A stretch of 64,000 bases of DNA, taken from positions 7,981,001 through 8,045,000 of the forward strand of contig NZ_CP107964.1 in the NCBI RefSeq assembly GCF_041434935.1. The letters are read 5' to 3'. Made by a program: the position numbers and the translations under genes. Of the stretch, positions 43,477 through 51,616 are shown piece after piece (positions within the stretch are counted from its first letter, which is position 1; each line of letters opens with the position of its first letter). The DNA is from Kitasatospora sp. NBC_00374. GTDB taxonomy: Bacteria > Actinomycetota > Actinomycetes > Streptomycetales > Streptomycetaceae. The notes beneath the pieces are model-generated. The model did not search any database, was not told the origin of the DNA, and saw nothing but the letters and a program-made list of their open reading frames with translations.

Positions 43477-43731
43477 CCCATCGGGCGGGGCCCGTGTACG
43501 CCAATCGGGTACGTTGCGGCATCGCTGCTTGCGCAGGCGCGTGCCCGCTCGGCAGTCTTCGTACAGGTCTCAGCGGGAGATCCATCCGTCCCACCGGATC
43601 CGACCATCCGGCGAACAGCGGCGGACCAAGCGGGCCCGGCGACCCGCCGCTCCAACCCTTCGCGAACACGCGCGCACCGGACATCCAGTTGCTGTGCGCC
43701 GAGGTCGGCGGCTGCACGGGAACGGACCGAC
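43477..43731. other. gap after the tRNA-like gene
   Basis: Open frames exist but none has convincing coding character. The last 30 bases should hold the ribosome site of the next gene. Confidence 0.3.
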
Positions 43732-44067
43732 ATGAGCCTGCGCCCCGGCCCACGCACCTATCAGCTCTGCACCGGCGACTGCGCCTGGTACACCAGCAGG
43801 ACCGACTGGACGCGCACAGCTCTGGGAATCGGCACCGCCGACGACGGCCAGGCCCTCATCGAGCACCTCGTCCTCAGCCACCTGCAAGCCGGCTCCGCCT
43901 ACGCGCCCCACCCCATCGCGATCCGGACCACCCGCGTACTCACCGACCGGACCGAGGTCCACCTCGACGAGCGGGCCGTCATCGACGACGACCACCGCGA
44001 CATCGCCGAGCACGCCGTCGAGCTCCTGCCCTTCGACCCGGGCCCCGGCGAGCTCGGGGGGATCTGA
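43732..44067 (+). CDS. hypothetical protein
   Basis: A 111-residue protein, MSLRPGPRTYQLCTGDCAWY at the start, then LIEHLVLSHLQAGSAYAPHP and DHRDIAEHAVELLPFDPGP. The two close cysteines (CTGDC) may bind metal. It has no signal peptide. The gene converges with the PIMT-like gene, and the two overlap by 169 bases. Function unknown. Confidence 0.55.
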   Translation: MSLRPGPRTYQLCTGDCAWYTSRTDWTRTALGIGTADDGQALIEHLVLSHLQAGSAYAPHPIAIRTTRVLTDRTEVHLDERAVIDDDHRDIAEHAVELLPFDPGPGELGGI

Positions 44068-44975
44068 AGGTCGGGCAGGCGGGTGCCGATGGCGAGCTGG
44101 GCGAGCCAGGAGGCGCCGATGGCCTCCGGGTCCAGGTCGGTGACGGACGGCGTGGCGTCGCCGGGCCAGTCGCCGGGCAGGTAGGCGTCGACGGGTGGTG
44201 CCTGGTAGCGCTGCTGGCGCATGCGCATGAAGTCCGAGGGGCCGGTCAAGTGCCCGGCCGCTGTGCGGCCTTCGCCGTCGACGTGCAGGCGTGCGATGGC
44301 GCCGCCGCCGAACAGGGTGGCCACCGGTGCGACGAGGATCCCGCCGGGGCGGGTCGCCTCGAGCCAGGCGGTGGGCATCTCGGTGACCAGGCTGGAGCAG
44401 GTCGCGATGAGCCGGTCGGCCCGCCCGCCGCCCCCGCCGGCCCCGGCCCCGCTGGTGGTTTCGGCTCCGTCGCCGGTCACCACGCGGACCCCGCCGAGGC
44501 CGGCCGCCGCGAGGTTGGCGCGGGCGGTGTCGGCGACGGTCTTGTCGATCTCGACGCTCACCACCCGGTCGTCACCCAGCCGGTGCGCCAGGAGCGCGGC
44601 GTTGTAGCCGGGCCCGGTCCCGATCTCGTGGACCAGGTGGCCGTCCTCGACGTCGAGGTCGCGGAGCATCAGCGCGACCATCGTCGGCATGCTCAGGCTG
44701 GAGGTGAAGTCCCGCATGCCCGCGGCCTCGTCGCCGTCGTCCCACTGTGTGACGGCCGGGGTGTCGCGGTAGGCGCCGGCGAGCCACCCGCCGGGGTCGG
44801 CGGCGCGGTCGCGCTGCACGGTAGTGCCGTCGCTGAACTCCCAGTAAACCGGCGGCAGGAACAGGTGCCGGGGGACCGCCTCGAACGCCGGGCGCCATCC
44901 GGTGCCCAGCGCACCGGTGCTCACGAGGTGGTCGGCGAGTGCGTGGCGGGCGTCCGCGCCGGGGTCGGCGCTCAA
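43899..44975 (-). CDS. protein-L-isoaspartate O-methyltransferase (PIMT)-like protein
   Basis: A 358-residue frame. The PIMT core is clear: AFEAVPRHLFLPPVYWEFSD, then SSLSMPTMVALMLRDLDVED, the SAM motif VHEIGTGPGYNAALLAHRLG, VSVEIDKTVADTARANLAAA, and RPGGILVAPVATLFGG. PIMT relatives methylate Asp or isoAsp residues, and several stand-alone versions modify ribosomal peptides to give aspartimides. The TTG start at 44975 overlaps the stop of the 44-residue peptide gene (TTGA). After SWLAQLAIGTRLPDLQIPPS (about residue 305) the sequence is antisense to the convergent gene and looks random, so the true C-terminus is probably lost or shifted. Confidence 0.75.
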   Translation of the reverse strand: MSADPGADARHALADHLVSTGALGTGWRPAFEAVPRHLFLPPVYWEFSDGTTVQRDRAADPGGWLAGAYRDTPAVTQWDDGDEAAGMRDFTSSLSMPTMVALMLRDLDVEDGHLVHEIGTGPGYNAALLAHRLGDDRVVSVEIDKTVADTARANLAAAGLGGVRVVTGDGAETTSGAGAGGGGGRADRLIATCSSLVTEMPTAWLEATRPGGILVAPVATLFGGGAIARLHVDGEGRTAAGHLTGPSDFMRMRQQRYQAPPVDAYLPGDWPGDATPSVTDLDPEAIGASWLAQLAIGTRLPDLQIPPSSPGPGSKGRSSTACSAMSRWSSSMTARSSRWTSVRSVSTRVVRIAMGWGA

Positions 44976-45106
44976 TTGTGCTTGGGCTCCGGCTGGGGGC
45001 CCTGGCCGTCGGGGCTGGGTTTGGGCCCGTTGTCGGGGCCGCCCGGCTTGGCGTGGGCCCCGCCGCCGTCCGTCGCGCCGCCCTTGTTCTCGTCACCCAT
45101 CGTCAT
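44972..45106 (-). CDS. 44-residue Gly/Pro/Asp peptide coupled to the PIMT-like gene
   Basis: ATG 45106 (second in-frame ATG at 45100) follows GAGAGAGAT. The peptide is hydrophilic and rich in Gly, Pro, Asp and Lys (GGATDGGGAHAKPGGPDNGP, then KPSPDGQGPQPEPKHN), with one TDG, one PDNG and one PDG. Asp-Gly and Asn-Gly are the sites at which isoaspartate and aspartimide form. Its stop overlaps the start of the methyltransferase. I infer a substrate peptide of that enzyme. A small structural peptide with coincidental composition is the alternative. Confidence 0.55.
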   Translation of the reverse strand: MTMGDENKGGATDGGGAHAKPGGPDNGPKPSPDGQGPQPEPKHN

Positions 45107-45272
45107 ATCTCTCTCACTCAACGGAGCCACTATCCTGGTGGCGGCCCGCCGCTGACGGCAAGAGGGCCCGACCGCCGGACAGCACGGCCTGCCCCACCCA
45201 CTCATGCCCCCGGTTCAAGGCGGGTTGCCTGTTCACGGTCCGATATGCCCCGTCATGAGGCATGATTGCAGC

Positions 45273-45638
45273 GTGAGTTCGTGGTGGGTGGGGTGCAGGG
45301 ACGGTCTGCTGGCGGAAGCGGCCGCGCTGCTGGTGCTGTTCGGCGCGGACCCTGTGGAGGACCTCGGCGTGGGTGAGCTCGCCGGCATCGCGGCCGCGCC
45401 GGCGGGGAGTACCGGGCGAGCACCCGGGGCGAGTGGATCCACGAGGCGGGTGCCCTCCTCGCCGAGGCCGCCGGCGAACTGCGGGCGGCCGACTGGTTCC
45501 GCGGCACCCTGCTGCCCGTGGTGGTTCGTCATCTGCGCCGCCCGGACCGCCCTCGGGCAGGCCCGGGCGCGCCTGCACGCCCAGCCGCCCGCGGCACATC
45601 CCGCCGGGCAGCGGCCCCACACCGCAGCACCCCGGTAG
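45273..45638 (+). CDS. hypothetical protein with two compensating frame changes
   Basis: GTG 45273 starts SSWWVGCRDGLLAEAAALLV then LFGADPVEDLGVGELAGIAA. Between about 45405 and 45530 the best coding signal is in another frame: YRASTRGEWIHEAGALLAEA, then AGELRAADWFRGTLLPVVV. The first frame then resumes with ARTALGQARARLHAQPPAAH and stops at 45638. The first frame is open throughout, so a protein is made, but its middle looks like misread sequence. Product unknown. Confidence 0.45.
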   Translation: MSSWWVGCRDGLLAEAAALLVLFGADPVEDLGVGELAGIAAAPAGSTGRAPGASGSTRRVPSSPRPPANCGRPTGSAAPCCPWWFVICAARTALGQARARLHAQPPAAHPAGQRPHTAAPR

Positions 45639-45678
45639 GCCCCCGTCCGGCAGACCGCGACCCACCCGGGTGCGGCCC

Positions 45679-45876
45679 ATGTGGACGGGTCACTCGCGCA
45701 CGGGGACCTGTCCGGCACGCTTCGCCCTCCTGGACCGCGAGACCACGGCCACCGACGGCGAGGTCAGTCGGATCAGGTTCACCGGGCCGGTGAAGGCCGC
45801 CGTGGTCATCACCGCGTTGGCCCTCGACGTGACCGAACAGGCCTTCGCCCTGTACACCGCCCGCGCCCCGTTCTGA
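45679..45876 (+). CDS. small hypothetical protein
   Basis: A 65-residue protein starting MWTGHSRTGTCPARFALLDR and ending FTGPVKAAVVITALALDVTEQ plus 11 residues. It might be a single beta-helix domain. No known motif is present. The ATG has only a weak ribosome site. Confidence 0.4.
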   Translation: MWTGHSRTGTCPARFALLDRETTATDGEVSRIRFTGPVKAAVVITALALDVTEQAFALYTARAPF

Positions 45877-45902
45877 CGACCCGTCCGCCGGGTGCCCGGA
45901 GG

Positions 45903-46289
45903 TCAGGGAGTCGCGGTGGGGCCGTGGCCGGTGACGGTGTCCGGCGTGGAGGCGCTGTTGCAGCCCGCGTCGAAGCCTGCGCGGTCCAGGCTGGCCTGCT
46001 TCTGTGGCGGCAGTTCGTTCCACTGCGTGGCGCACGTCTCGCCGGACGGTCGGCCGCCTCGGAGCACGATGTTCATGACGGCGGCGGCGCCGGCGGTGGC
46101 GGACTGGGCCCAGTCGGCCACCACCGGCTGGGACGCCGCGGACGGTGACGGTGGTGCCGACGCAGGCGCCGACGCAGCGGGCCTGGTGGCGCCGGGGGTG
46201 GTCGTGGAGCCGGCGGAGGAGCATCCTGTGACCAGTGCGGACGCGCCGACGAGTGCGACGAGTCTCGCGAACTGTGTGATCTTCTGCAT
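45903..46289 (-). CDS. putative lipoprotein
   Basis: A 128-residue protein with a lipoprotein signal: MQKITQFARLVALVGASALV followed by TGCSS, placing the lipid-modified cysteine at 23. The following Thr/Pro/Ala/Ser stretch is a flexible linker. A small domain with two cysteines (GETCATQWNELPPQKQASLD, then FDAGCNSAS) follows. Homologues of this form are found in Streptomyces without a known role. It is anchored to the outer face of the membrane. Confidence 0.75.
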   Translation of the reverse strand: MQKITQFARLVALVGASALVTGCSSAGSTTTPGATRPAASAPASAPPSPSAASQPVVADWAQSATAGAAAVMNIVLRGGRPSGETCATQWNELPPQKQASLDRAGFDAGCNSASTPDTVTGHGPTATP

Positions 46290-46655
46290 GACGGCAGACA
46301 GTATCCGGGCATGAGCCTGCCCATCCGGGGCGGGCGAGCTGCCCAAGTCGGCGCCAGGCAGCCACGGCGGCGCGCCCCGCCAGCGGCTGGTGAGAACGGC
46401 TGCGGCTGGTCCGTCCGGGTGGCGGCCAGGTTCGGCGGGACAGCGGGGCTGGCAGAGCATCCGGCATGACGACACCTTCCACCAGGCGCCCTCGCCGGTG
46501 ACGCCGTCCGGCCGCGCCCGCCGTCCCCGCCGCTCCGGTCGCTTGTAGTAGCGATGAGGCGCCTCGCCCCTCTTGGCTGGCGCTTCGCAATCCGGCATGG
46601 TGGTGAGCCAGTTGAGGGAGTCTTCGGCTTGCGTACGGCCTCAGGGGGAGGGGTA
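46290..46655. other. intergenic region
   Basis: No gene is recognised. The end of the region contains GGGGGAGGGG, the ribosome site of the next gene. Confidence 0.3.
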
Positions 46656-46922
46656 GTGGCTGATACGCCACCGGAACATCCTGACAGCGAGATCAGGAAG
46701 TGGTCGTTGCGGATCGGTCTGGTGACATCAGGCCTCACGATCCTCACCTGGCTGGGGATCGCAGGCTGGAACGACCTCAAGGCCAAGATCACCGGCAGCC
46801 CGGCGGACACCACCGCCTCCCGGGGGAGTGGACCGGACCCGCCGGTCGGCCGGGTCCGGCCCCGGCCGGGACGTCAGCGGGCGGAGTCCAGGTGGGCGAA
46901 GGCCACCACGTTCGCCGTGTAG
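46656..46922 (+). CDS. small single-pass membrane protein
   Basis: A 88-residue frame from GTG 46656: a short acidic start (ADTPPEHPDSEIRKW), one membrane helix (IGLVTSGLTILTWLGIAGWN) and a polar tail. The last 15 codons overlap the 3' end of the convergent sortase gene, so the true end is uncertain. Product unknown. Confidence 0.45.
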   Translation: MADTPPEHPDSEIRKWSLRIGLVTSGLTILTWLGIAGWNDLKAKITGSPADTTASRGSGPDPPVGRVRPRPGRQRAESRWAKATTFAV

Positions 46923-47533
46923 TCCTTCTTCGTGCGGTCGTAGGAACCGCCGCAGGTGATCAGGCGCAGCTGCGGGTCGGGGGTGTCGGCGTACACGCGG
47001 TCGTCGGGGAACGCGTCCTTGGCGAAGGTCTCGACGCTGTCGACCGTGAAGGTGACGACCTTACCGTCGGCGCGGTCCACCTCGACCTTGCTGCCGGGCA
47101 GCAGCAGCCGCAGCATCAGGAACACGGCCGGGCCGGTCTTGGTGTCCACGTGGCCGGCCAGCACCGAGCTGCCTGCCTGGCCGGGTGCGGCTCCGTCGCG
47201 GTACCAGCCGACCAGGTTCTTGTCGTCGACGGGCGGGGCGTTCAGCTGGCCGGTGGCGTTCACGGTCAGCTCGGTCACCGGTGCGTCGACGCCGAGGCTG
47301 GGGATCCGGACCCGGGTGGGCGCGGAGCGCGACAGTCCGGGTGCGCTCTTCGCGGGCGGCTGGAGCGGCGCGGCCGGCGTGGGCACCGCGGCGGTGGTCA
47401 CGGCCGGTTCGGTGGTGGGCGTCCCGACCGGCGCGGCGTCGACCGAGTTGTAGAGCAGGACGGCGCCGAGCGCCGTCGCGGCCAGGCCGAAGCGGAGCAT
47501 CCGGCCGGGGCGCGCCGGGGGTGGACGGTCCAT
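46874..47533 (-). CDS. class F-type sortase
   Basis: A 219-residue protein with an N-terminal membrane helix (about residues 13-30, FGLAATALGAVLLYNSVDAA), a Pro/Ala-rich linker and a sortase barrel. The catalytic His128 is in LAGHVDTKTG, Cys194 in LRLITCGGSYD, and the basic Arg200 follows. It cleaves a sorting signal and links the substrate to the cell wall. The preceding gene on the same strand encodes a small protein with a sorting-like C-terminus and is the likely substrate. The class is assigned from the short length and the TCGGSYDRTKKDY segment. Confidence 0.88.
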   Translation of the reverse strand: MDRPPPARPGRMLRFGLAATALGAVLLYNSVDAAPVGTPTTEPAVTTAAVPTPAAPLQPPAKSAPGLSRSAPTRVRIPSLGVDAPVTELTVNATGQLNAPPVDDKNLVGWYRDGAAPGQAGSSVLAGHVDTKTGPAVFLMLRLLLPGSKVEVDRADGKVVTFTVDSVETFAKDAFPDDRVYADTPDPQLRLITCGGSYDRTKKDYTANVVAFAHLDSAR

Positions 47534-47633
47534 CGGAGGGACCCTTTCTGACGGGGACACGGGGCGGAAGCCGGACGCCCTGCCGGTCTGCCGCGGTGCG
47601 GCGGACCGGCAGGGCGTGCCGAGGCGCGCGGGA

Positions 47634-48002
47634 TCAGACCGCGGCACCCACGGAGCGGCCGGTGCGGCGGCGGCGCATGGCGAGCGCCGAGACACCGATA
47701 CCGCCGGCCAGGAGGACCGCGCCGGTGGCGGCACCGCTGCCCGACACCAGGCCGCCGCCGCCGGTGTGCACGCCGCCGTGGGGCTTCGCGTAGTCCGACT
47801 TCTCCTCCTTGTCGCCCTTGGAGTGCTCCTCCGTCGGCTTGGCCTCCTTGGAGGAGTCCTTCGCCTCCTTGTCGCTGCCGTCCCAGGCCTTCTCGTGGCT
47901 GCCGCTGTCGCTGGTGACATCGGCATGGGCGACGGCCGGGGCGCCGAGGAGAAGGGCGGCGGCGATGGCCGCGCCGGTAGCGAAGGTACGTACAGAACGC
48001 AT
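47634..48002 (-). CDS. secreted protein with a sorting-signal-like C-terminus (probable sortase substrate)
   Basis: A 122-residue protein. A signal peptide (MRSVRTFATGAAIAAALLLG, cut after AHA) is followed by a Lys/Glu/Ser-rich spacer. The C-terminus comprises a Gly-rich motif (KPHGGVHTGGGG), a hydrophobic helix (GAATGAVLLAGGIGVSALAM) and an RRRRTGR tail. The helix plus basic tail is the layout of a cell-wall sorting signal. No LPxTG is present; PHGGVHTGGGG would be the recognition sequence. It lies 101 bases upstream of the sortase gene, so the two are probably cotranscribed. Confidence 0.75.
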   Translation of the reverse strand: MRSVRTFATGAAIAAALLLGAPAVAHADVTSDSGSHEKAWDGSDKEAKDSSKEAKPTEEHSKGDKEEKSDYAKPHGGVHTGGGGLVSGSGAATGAVLLAGGIGVSALAMRRRRTGRSVGAAV

Positions 48003-48204
48003 GGGATTCGTCCTTCCGGTGCTCGCGAGGGCCGGCCCGTTGCCGGCTGTCGGTTCGCAGGAGCGCCGTTCCTCACCGTGGGCGGCCGGGCGGCCGTCCG
48101 CACTCGGGGGGCGCCGTACCGGGGTACCTTGTGGGCCTTTCGGGTGGTCTCCGGCGACTTTTCGGCGCGCCTGCCGAGATGGGGGAAGGGGCCGGGGCAG
48201 GGGT

Positions 48205-48477
48205 GTGACCGCCCGGATCGGGGGCAGCCGAACGGACAGCGGGCCCGACGGCGGGTCCGACGGCGGATCCGACGGCGGGAGCTCACGGCATGACCCAGGC
48301 GCCTGGAACCACCCGGCCGGCAACGGGCACCACCCGGGCGCCGGCCCGGTCGGGTACCGGCTGTGGATCCCCGGCCGCGAGGTGCTGCCGGCCGGCCGGA
48401 GCCTGCGTCCGCGAGGAGCACACCGGCGGGCCGGGCTCTTCGAGCGGCTCGCCGGCCACGACGGCCCGATGATCTGA
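48205..48477 (+). CDS. small hypothetical protein
   Basis: A 90-residue frame from GTG 48205 with GGCAGGGG upstream. The N-terminal half is Gly/Ser/Asp-rich (PDGGSDGGSDGGSSRHDPGA), and the C-terminal half reads GYRLWIPGREVLPAGRSLRP then LFERLAGHDGPMI. It has no known motif. Another frame in the same place is also open but less regular. Confidence 0.4.
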   Translation: MTARIGGSRTDSGPDGGSDGGSDGGSSRHDPGAWNHPAGNGHHPGAGPVGYRLWIPGREVLPAGRSLRPRGAHRRAGLFERLAGHDGPMI

Positions 48478-48528
48478 GGCCCGCCCGGCCTGGTACGGCT
48501 GCGGGCGGAACGGAAGGAGAACCAGCGG

Positions 48529-48885
48529 ATGACCGATGTGTCGCGCCTGCCCGGCGCTTTCGAGGAGTCCTGGAGCTGGCAGGTGCAGGCCGCCTGCCGG
48601 GGACTGGACGGCAACCTGTTCTTCCACCCCTCGGGTGAGCGGGGCGAGGCCCACGACGAGCGGGAGGCGGCGGCCAAACGGGTCTGCGCGGGCTGCCCGG
48701 TCCGGGCCGAGTGCCTGCGCCACGCGCTGGAGGCCCGCGAACACTACGGCGTGTGGGGCGGTCTGGCGGAGGACGAGCGGGCCGCCCTGCTCCCGCCCGC
48801 CCGTCCCCGGCCCGCCGCGGCCCCGGGCCGGCGGCGTTCCCGCTCCCGCCGGCCGGAGCCCCGGCGCACCCCGGCCACCCGGTGA
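48529..48885 (+). CDS. WhiB-family iron-sulfur transcriptional regulator
   Basis: A 118-residue protein. The four cluster cysteines are Cys23 (AACRGLDGNLFF), Cys53, Cys56 and Cys62 (CAGCPVRAEC), which bind a [4Fe-4S] cluster. GVWGG at 74-78 is the sigma-factor-facing turn, and the tail is basic and Arg/Pro-rich (DNA contact). WhiB proteins bind the principal sigma factor and adjust transcription in development or stress. Which whiB paralogue this is cannot be told. The ATG is preceded by GGAAGGAGA. Confidence 0.93.
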   Translation: MTDVSRLPGAFEESWSWQVQAACRGLDGNLFFHPSGERGEAHDEREAAAKRVCAGCPVRAECLRHALEAREHYGVWGGLAEDERAALLPPARPRPAAAPGRRRSRSRRPEPRRTPATR

Positions 48886-48912
48886 CCGCCGGACCGGGCT
48901 CGGGCAGCCGAC

Positions 48913-50142
48913 TCAGTCGCAGTGCGGCGGCCGGTCGGGCGGCGCGACCGGGTCGGCCAGGTGGGTCGCCCGTAACGCGACCTCGATGGCGAACCGGCTC
49001 TCGCCGTCGGTGAGTTGATCGCCGAAGGCGCGCTCCAGGGTGCGGATGCGATAGCGCACGGTCTGCGGGTGGACGCCGAGCAGCTCCGCCATCTCGCCCG
49101 CGGTGGCCCGGGTGGTGAGCCAGGTGTGCAGGGTGTCGAGCAGCCGGGTGCGGCGGGTCGGGGTGAGGCCGGCGAGCGGGGCGAGGTGGCGCTCCGCGAT
49201 CTGCCGGACCAGGGCCGGGTCGCCGAGCAGCCAGAGTCGGACGAGGTGGTCCTCGCAGTAGGCCGGCGGCCGGTCGGCCGCGGCGGCGGAGGGTTCGGAG
49301 GCGAGCAGGTGCCTGGCCCAGCGCAGCGAGTCCGCGGCCTCGCCGAGCGGGGTGGTCAGGCCGACGGCGGCCCGGCAGCCCGTCAGCGCGGCCGACAGGG
49401 CCCGGCGGCGCCGCTCGTCCAGGGGGCCTGGCACCAGCAGGTACGGCTCCCGGCCGGCCAGGTCGACCAGGACGTCCCGGTCGAGCAGGGCCCGGGCGGG
49501 GCGGGAACCGCCGTCCAGGGCGACCAGGGTGACCTGTGCGGGGAGCGGCCAGGCGGCGTGCTCGGCCAGCTCGGCCAGGGCGCCGCGGGCCACCGATGCG
49601 CCGCCGAGGATCCGGCGCAGCAGCCGCCGGCGCCGGTTGTCGGGCTCCTCGCCGAGCTCGGCCATCGCCTGCAGGTAGCCCTCGCGGGAGAGTTCGGCGA
49701 TCTCGCCCATGTAGGCGAAGAGCGCGTCGGCGAAGGCCATCAGTACGGTCGCCGAGAGGTTGTAGCGGCGTCCGACCGCCCGGACCCTGCGCAGCGCCAC
49801 CTGGCAGCCGATCCGGTAGGCGTCCTGCAGCATGTCCAGGCTGCGGCCCTCGTAGGCCTCGTAGCGGCCGAAGCGACGGCAGATCTCGTCGCGCAGTGAG
49901 GTGGTCGCGGTGGGGGCGGCGACCTGGTCGACGAAGGTGGCGATGTTCTGCTCGATGCCGACCCGGATCACCCGGGCGTTCGGGCCCTCCAGCAGCTCCC
50001 GGTACTCGGGGATGACGCTGACGATCTCGGCGGCCATCTCCTTCAGCAGGCTGGGAAGTTCGGGGCGCATCACGGCGGCCAGTTCGCGTGGGATCTGTTC
50101 CATCGGCCCGGTGAACCCGGCTGCCTTCGGTGGCCTGGCCAT
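48913..50142 (-). CDS. PucR-family transcriptional regulator
   Basis: A 409-residue protein. The N-terminal part (ELAAVMRPELPSLLKEMAAE through RIGCQVALRRVRAVGRRYNL) is the helical domain common in streptomycete PucR-like regulators. The C-terminal helix-turn-helix is LLDTLHTWLTTRATAGEMAE followed by LLGVHPQTVRYRIRTLERAF. No ligand is known. It is convergent with the whiB gene, and its upstream region is the long gap before the mce block. Confidence 0.85.
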   Translation of the reverse strand: MARPPKAAGFTGPMEQIPRELAAVMRPELPSLLKEMAAEIVSVIPEYRELLEGPNARVIRVGIEQNIATFVDQVAAPTATTSLRDEICRRFGRYEAYEGRSLDMLQDAYRIGCQVALRRVRAVGRRYNLSATVLMAFADALFAYMGEIAELSREGYLQAMAELGEEPDNRRRRLLRRILGGASVARGALAELAEHAAWPLPAQVTLVALDGGSRPARALLDRDVLVDLAGREPYLLVPGPLDERRRRALSAALTGCRAAVGLTTPLGEAADSLRWARHLLASEPSAAAADRPPAYCEDHLVRLWLLGDPALVRQIAERHLAPLAGLTPTRRTRLLDTLHTWLTTRATAGEMAELLGVHPQTVRYRIRTLERAFGDQLTDGESRFAIEVALRATHLADPVAPPDRPPHCD

Positions 50143-50654
50143 GCGTTCCCCCTGACGGGTCGGCCGGTCGGCGCGCGCGTCGGCGGCCCGGCCCCCGCCG
50201 GGGCCGGTCGGCGGCGGCGCGATGCCGGCGGTTCGCCGCTGTCGCGTCCTGTCGGTGCGGCTCGGTCGGGCGCGTGCGGACGAGTTGTGGTGGTTCGCTG
50301 AAGATAGAGCACGAGCGGTACCCGGCGCAGCACCACGAGCGCGGGAACCACCCTCCGAGACAGGGGAGTTGGCCGGGGAGGCCGGGCGGCGGCGGTGGGC
50401 CGGTGCTCACTTCGGCACAAAATCCGAACCGGTTCTCATCCCGGGGGAACAAGAAATTACCGGCGAGTAGGGATGTCGGTGAGATCTGCCGCCACAGCGT
50501 TGCGCGGCCTCATTACCCGTGCGTAACGTCGCACCTCAGCGGGGCGTCCCCCACATTTCGCCCCGCATCCCGAAAGCGTGCTGCCGTCGAATTCCCGTTG
50601 TCGGACGGGAGGTTCGAACGATCCCGCACGCCGAAGCCCGGAAAGGACCAGCCC
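50143..50654. promoter_or_regulatory. divergent region between the pucR-type gene and the secreted protein gene
   Basis: It holds the promoters of both divergent genes. The part from 50415 to 50530 is AT-richer. Nothing else specific is seen. Confidence 0.35.
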
Positions 50655-51278
50655 GTGCGCAAGACAGTCAAGGGCGCCCTTGTCGCCGCCGCAGCGCTCT
50701 CCGCTGCGGCCGGACTCGCACTCGCCCCCGCCACCGCCACCACCACCGCCACCTGGACGGCCAGCCCCGGCGGGGCGTGGACGGCCAAGGCCGCCTCGCC
50801 CAAGCTCACCGACACCCGGACCGGTACCAAGCTCACCTGCAGCTCCTCCGCGGCGGCCGGCGTGCTGGCGCCGACCGGCGACGGGCTGCCGATCTCGACC
50901 ATCACCTCGGTCACCTGGGCGAGCTGCACCGGTCCGCTCGGTATCACCTTCAGTGTCACCGCGCAGAACCTGCCCTGGGGCATCAACGCCCTCACCTACA
51001 ACTCCACCACCGGGGTCACCACCGGCACCCTCACCGGAGTGAAGGCCCACATCAGCGGCGCCGGCTGCACCGCCGACTTCGCCGGCCCCACCAGCACCAC
51101 GCCCGCCACCCTCACGGGCACCTACAACAACGCCGGCAACACGCTCACGGTCAGCGGCGGTGATCTGCACGCGTACAACGTCTCCGGCAGCTGCCTGGGC
51201 CTGCTGAACAACGGCGACCCGGCGACCTACAACGCCGCCTACGTGCTCAGCGCGCCGCAGGTCATCACCTCGCCGTGA
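50655..51278 (+). CDS. secreted protein, unknown function
   Basis: A 207-residue protein from GTG 50655 with AAAGGA upstream. A signal peptide (KTVKGALVAAAALSAAAGLA, cut near ATA) is followed by a beta-rich Thr/Ser/Gly domain with conserved cysteines (KLTCSSSA, WASCTGP, GAGCTADF, SGSCLGLL). The repeated strands suggest a beta-sandwich or beta-helix. Relatives are found in streptomycetes, often near mce loci. Function unknown. Confidence 0.7.
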   Translation: MRKTVKGALVAAAALSAAAGLALAPATATTTATWTASPGGAWTAKAASPKLTDTRTGTKLTCSSSAAAGVLAPTGDGLPISTITSVTWASCTGPLGITFSVTAQNLPWGINALTYNSTTGVTTGTLTGVKAHISGAGCTADFAGPTSTTPATLTGTYNNAGNTLTVSGGDLHAYNVSGSCLGLLNNGDPATYNAAYVLSAPQVITSP

Positions 51279-51616
51279 GCCGATCCGGCGCCCGCCGCCC
51301 GCGGGGCCCCGGCCCGGACTCCCTCCGGGCCGGGGCTCGGCGGGGCGTGCGCACCGTCTGACAGTCCGTCGGCCCGCGCTTGTCATCCGGTGACAGGAAA
51401 TCCGCGGCCGTCGGAGGCTCGCGTACCTGGCATGGCGCGATCACTTGTGACGGCTTGTCACCCGGACGTAGTGTCCTGCGTCCCGAGCCGTACGCGCCCG
51501 TTCCTTCCCGCGTCCCGGCTCGGCCCCGCCGCCTCGCCGCCCCGCCGCCCCGCCGCGCTGCCGCCCCGACGCTCCGTCACCCGTACGCCCGTCGCGACCG
51601 ACCGAGGAGCCCCGCC
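51279..51616. promoter_or_regulatory. upstream region of the DUF6801-like gene and mce block
   Basis: It begins with a GC-rich inverted stretch just after the secreted protein (51295-51340), which may be a terminator. TTGTGACGGCTTGTCA near 51444-51459 contains the core of a possible operator or promoter for the mce block. The assignment is uncertain. Confidence 0.35.

Noticed and set aside
43899-45106. FxLD-type peptide and methyltransferase system
   Set aside because: The peptide has no FxLD motif, and the enzyme lacks the long extension of that methyltransferase class.
46874-50452. A very long leftward frame (more than 1,100 codons) across the sortase and PucR-type genes
   Set aside because: It is a GC-bias artefact. 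Only the last 219 codons, the sortase, have normal composition; the rest is antisense or out of frame with the WhiB and PucR-type genes.
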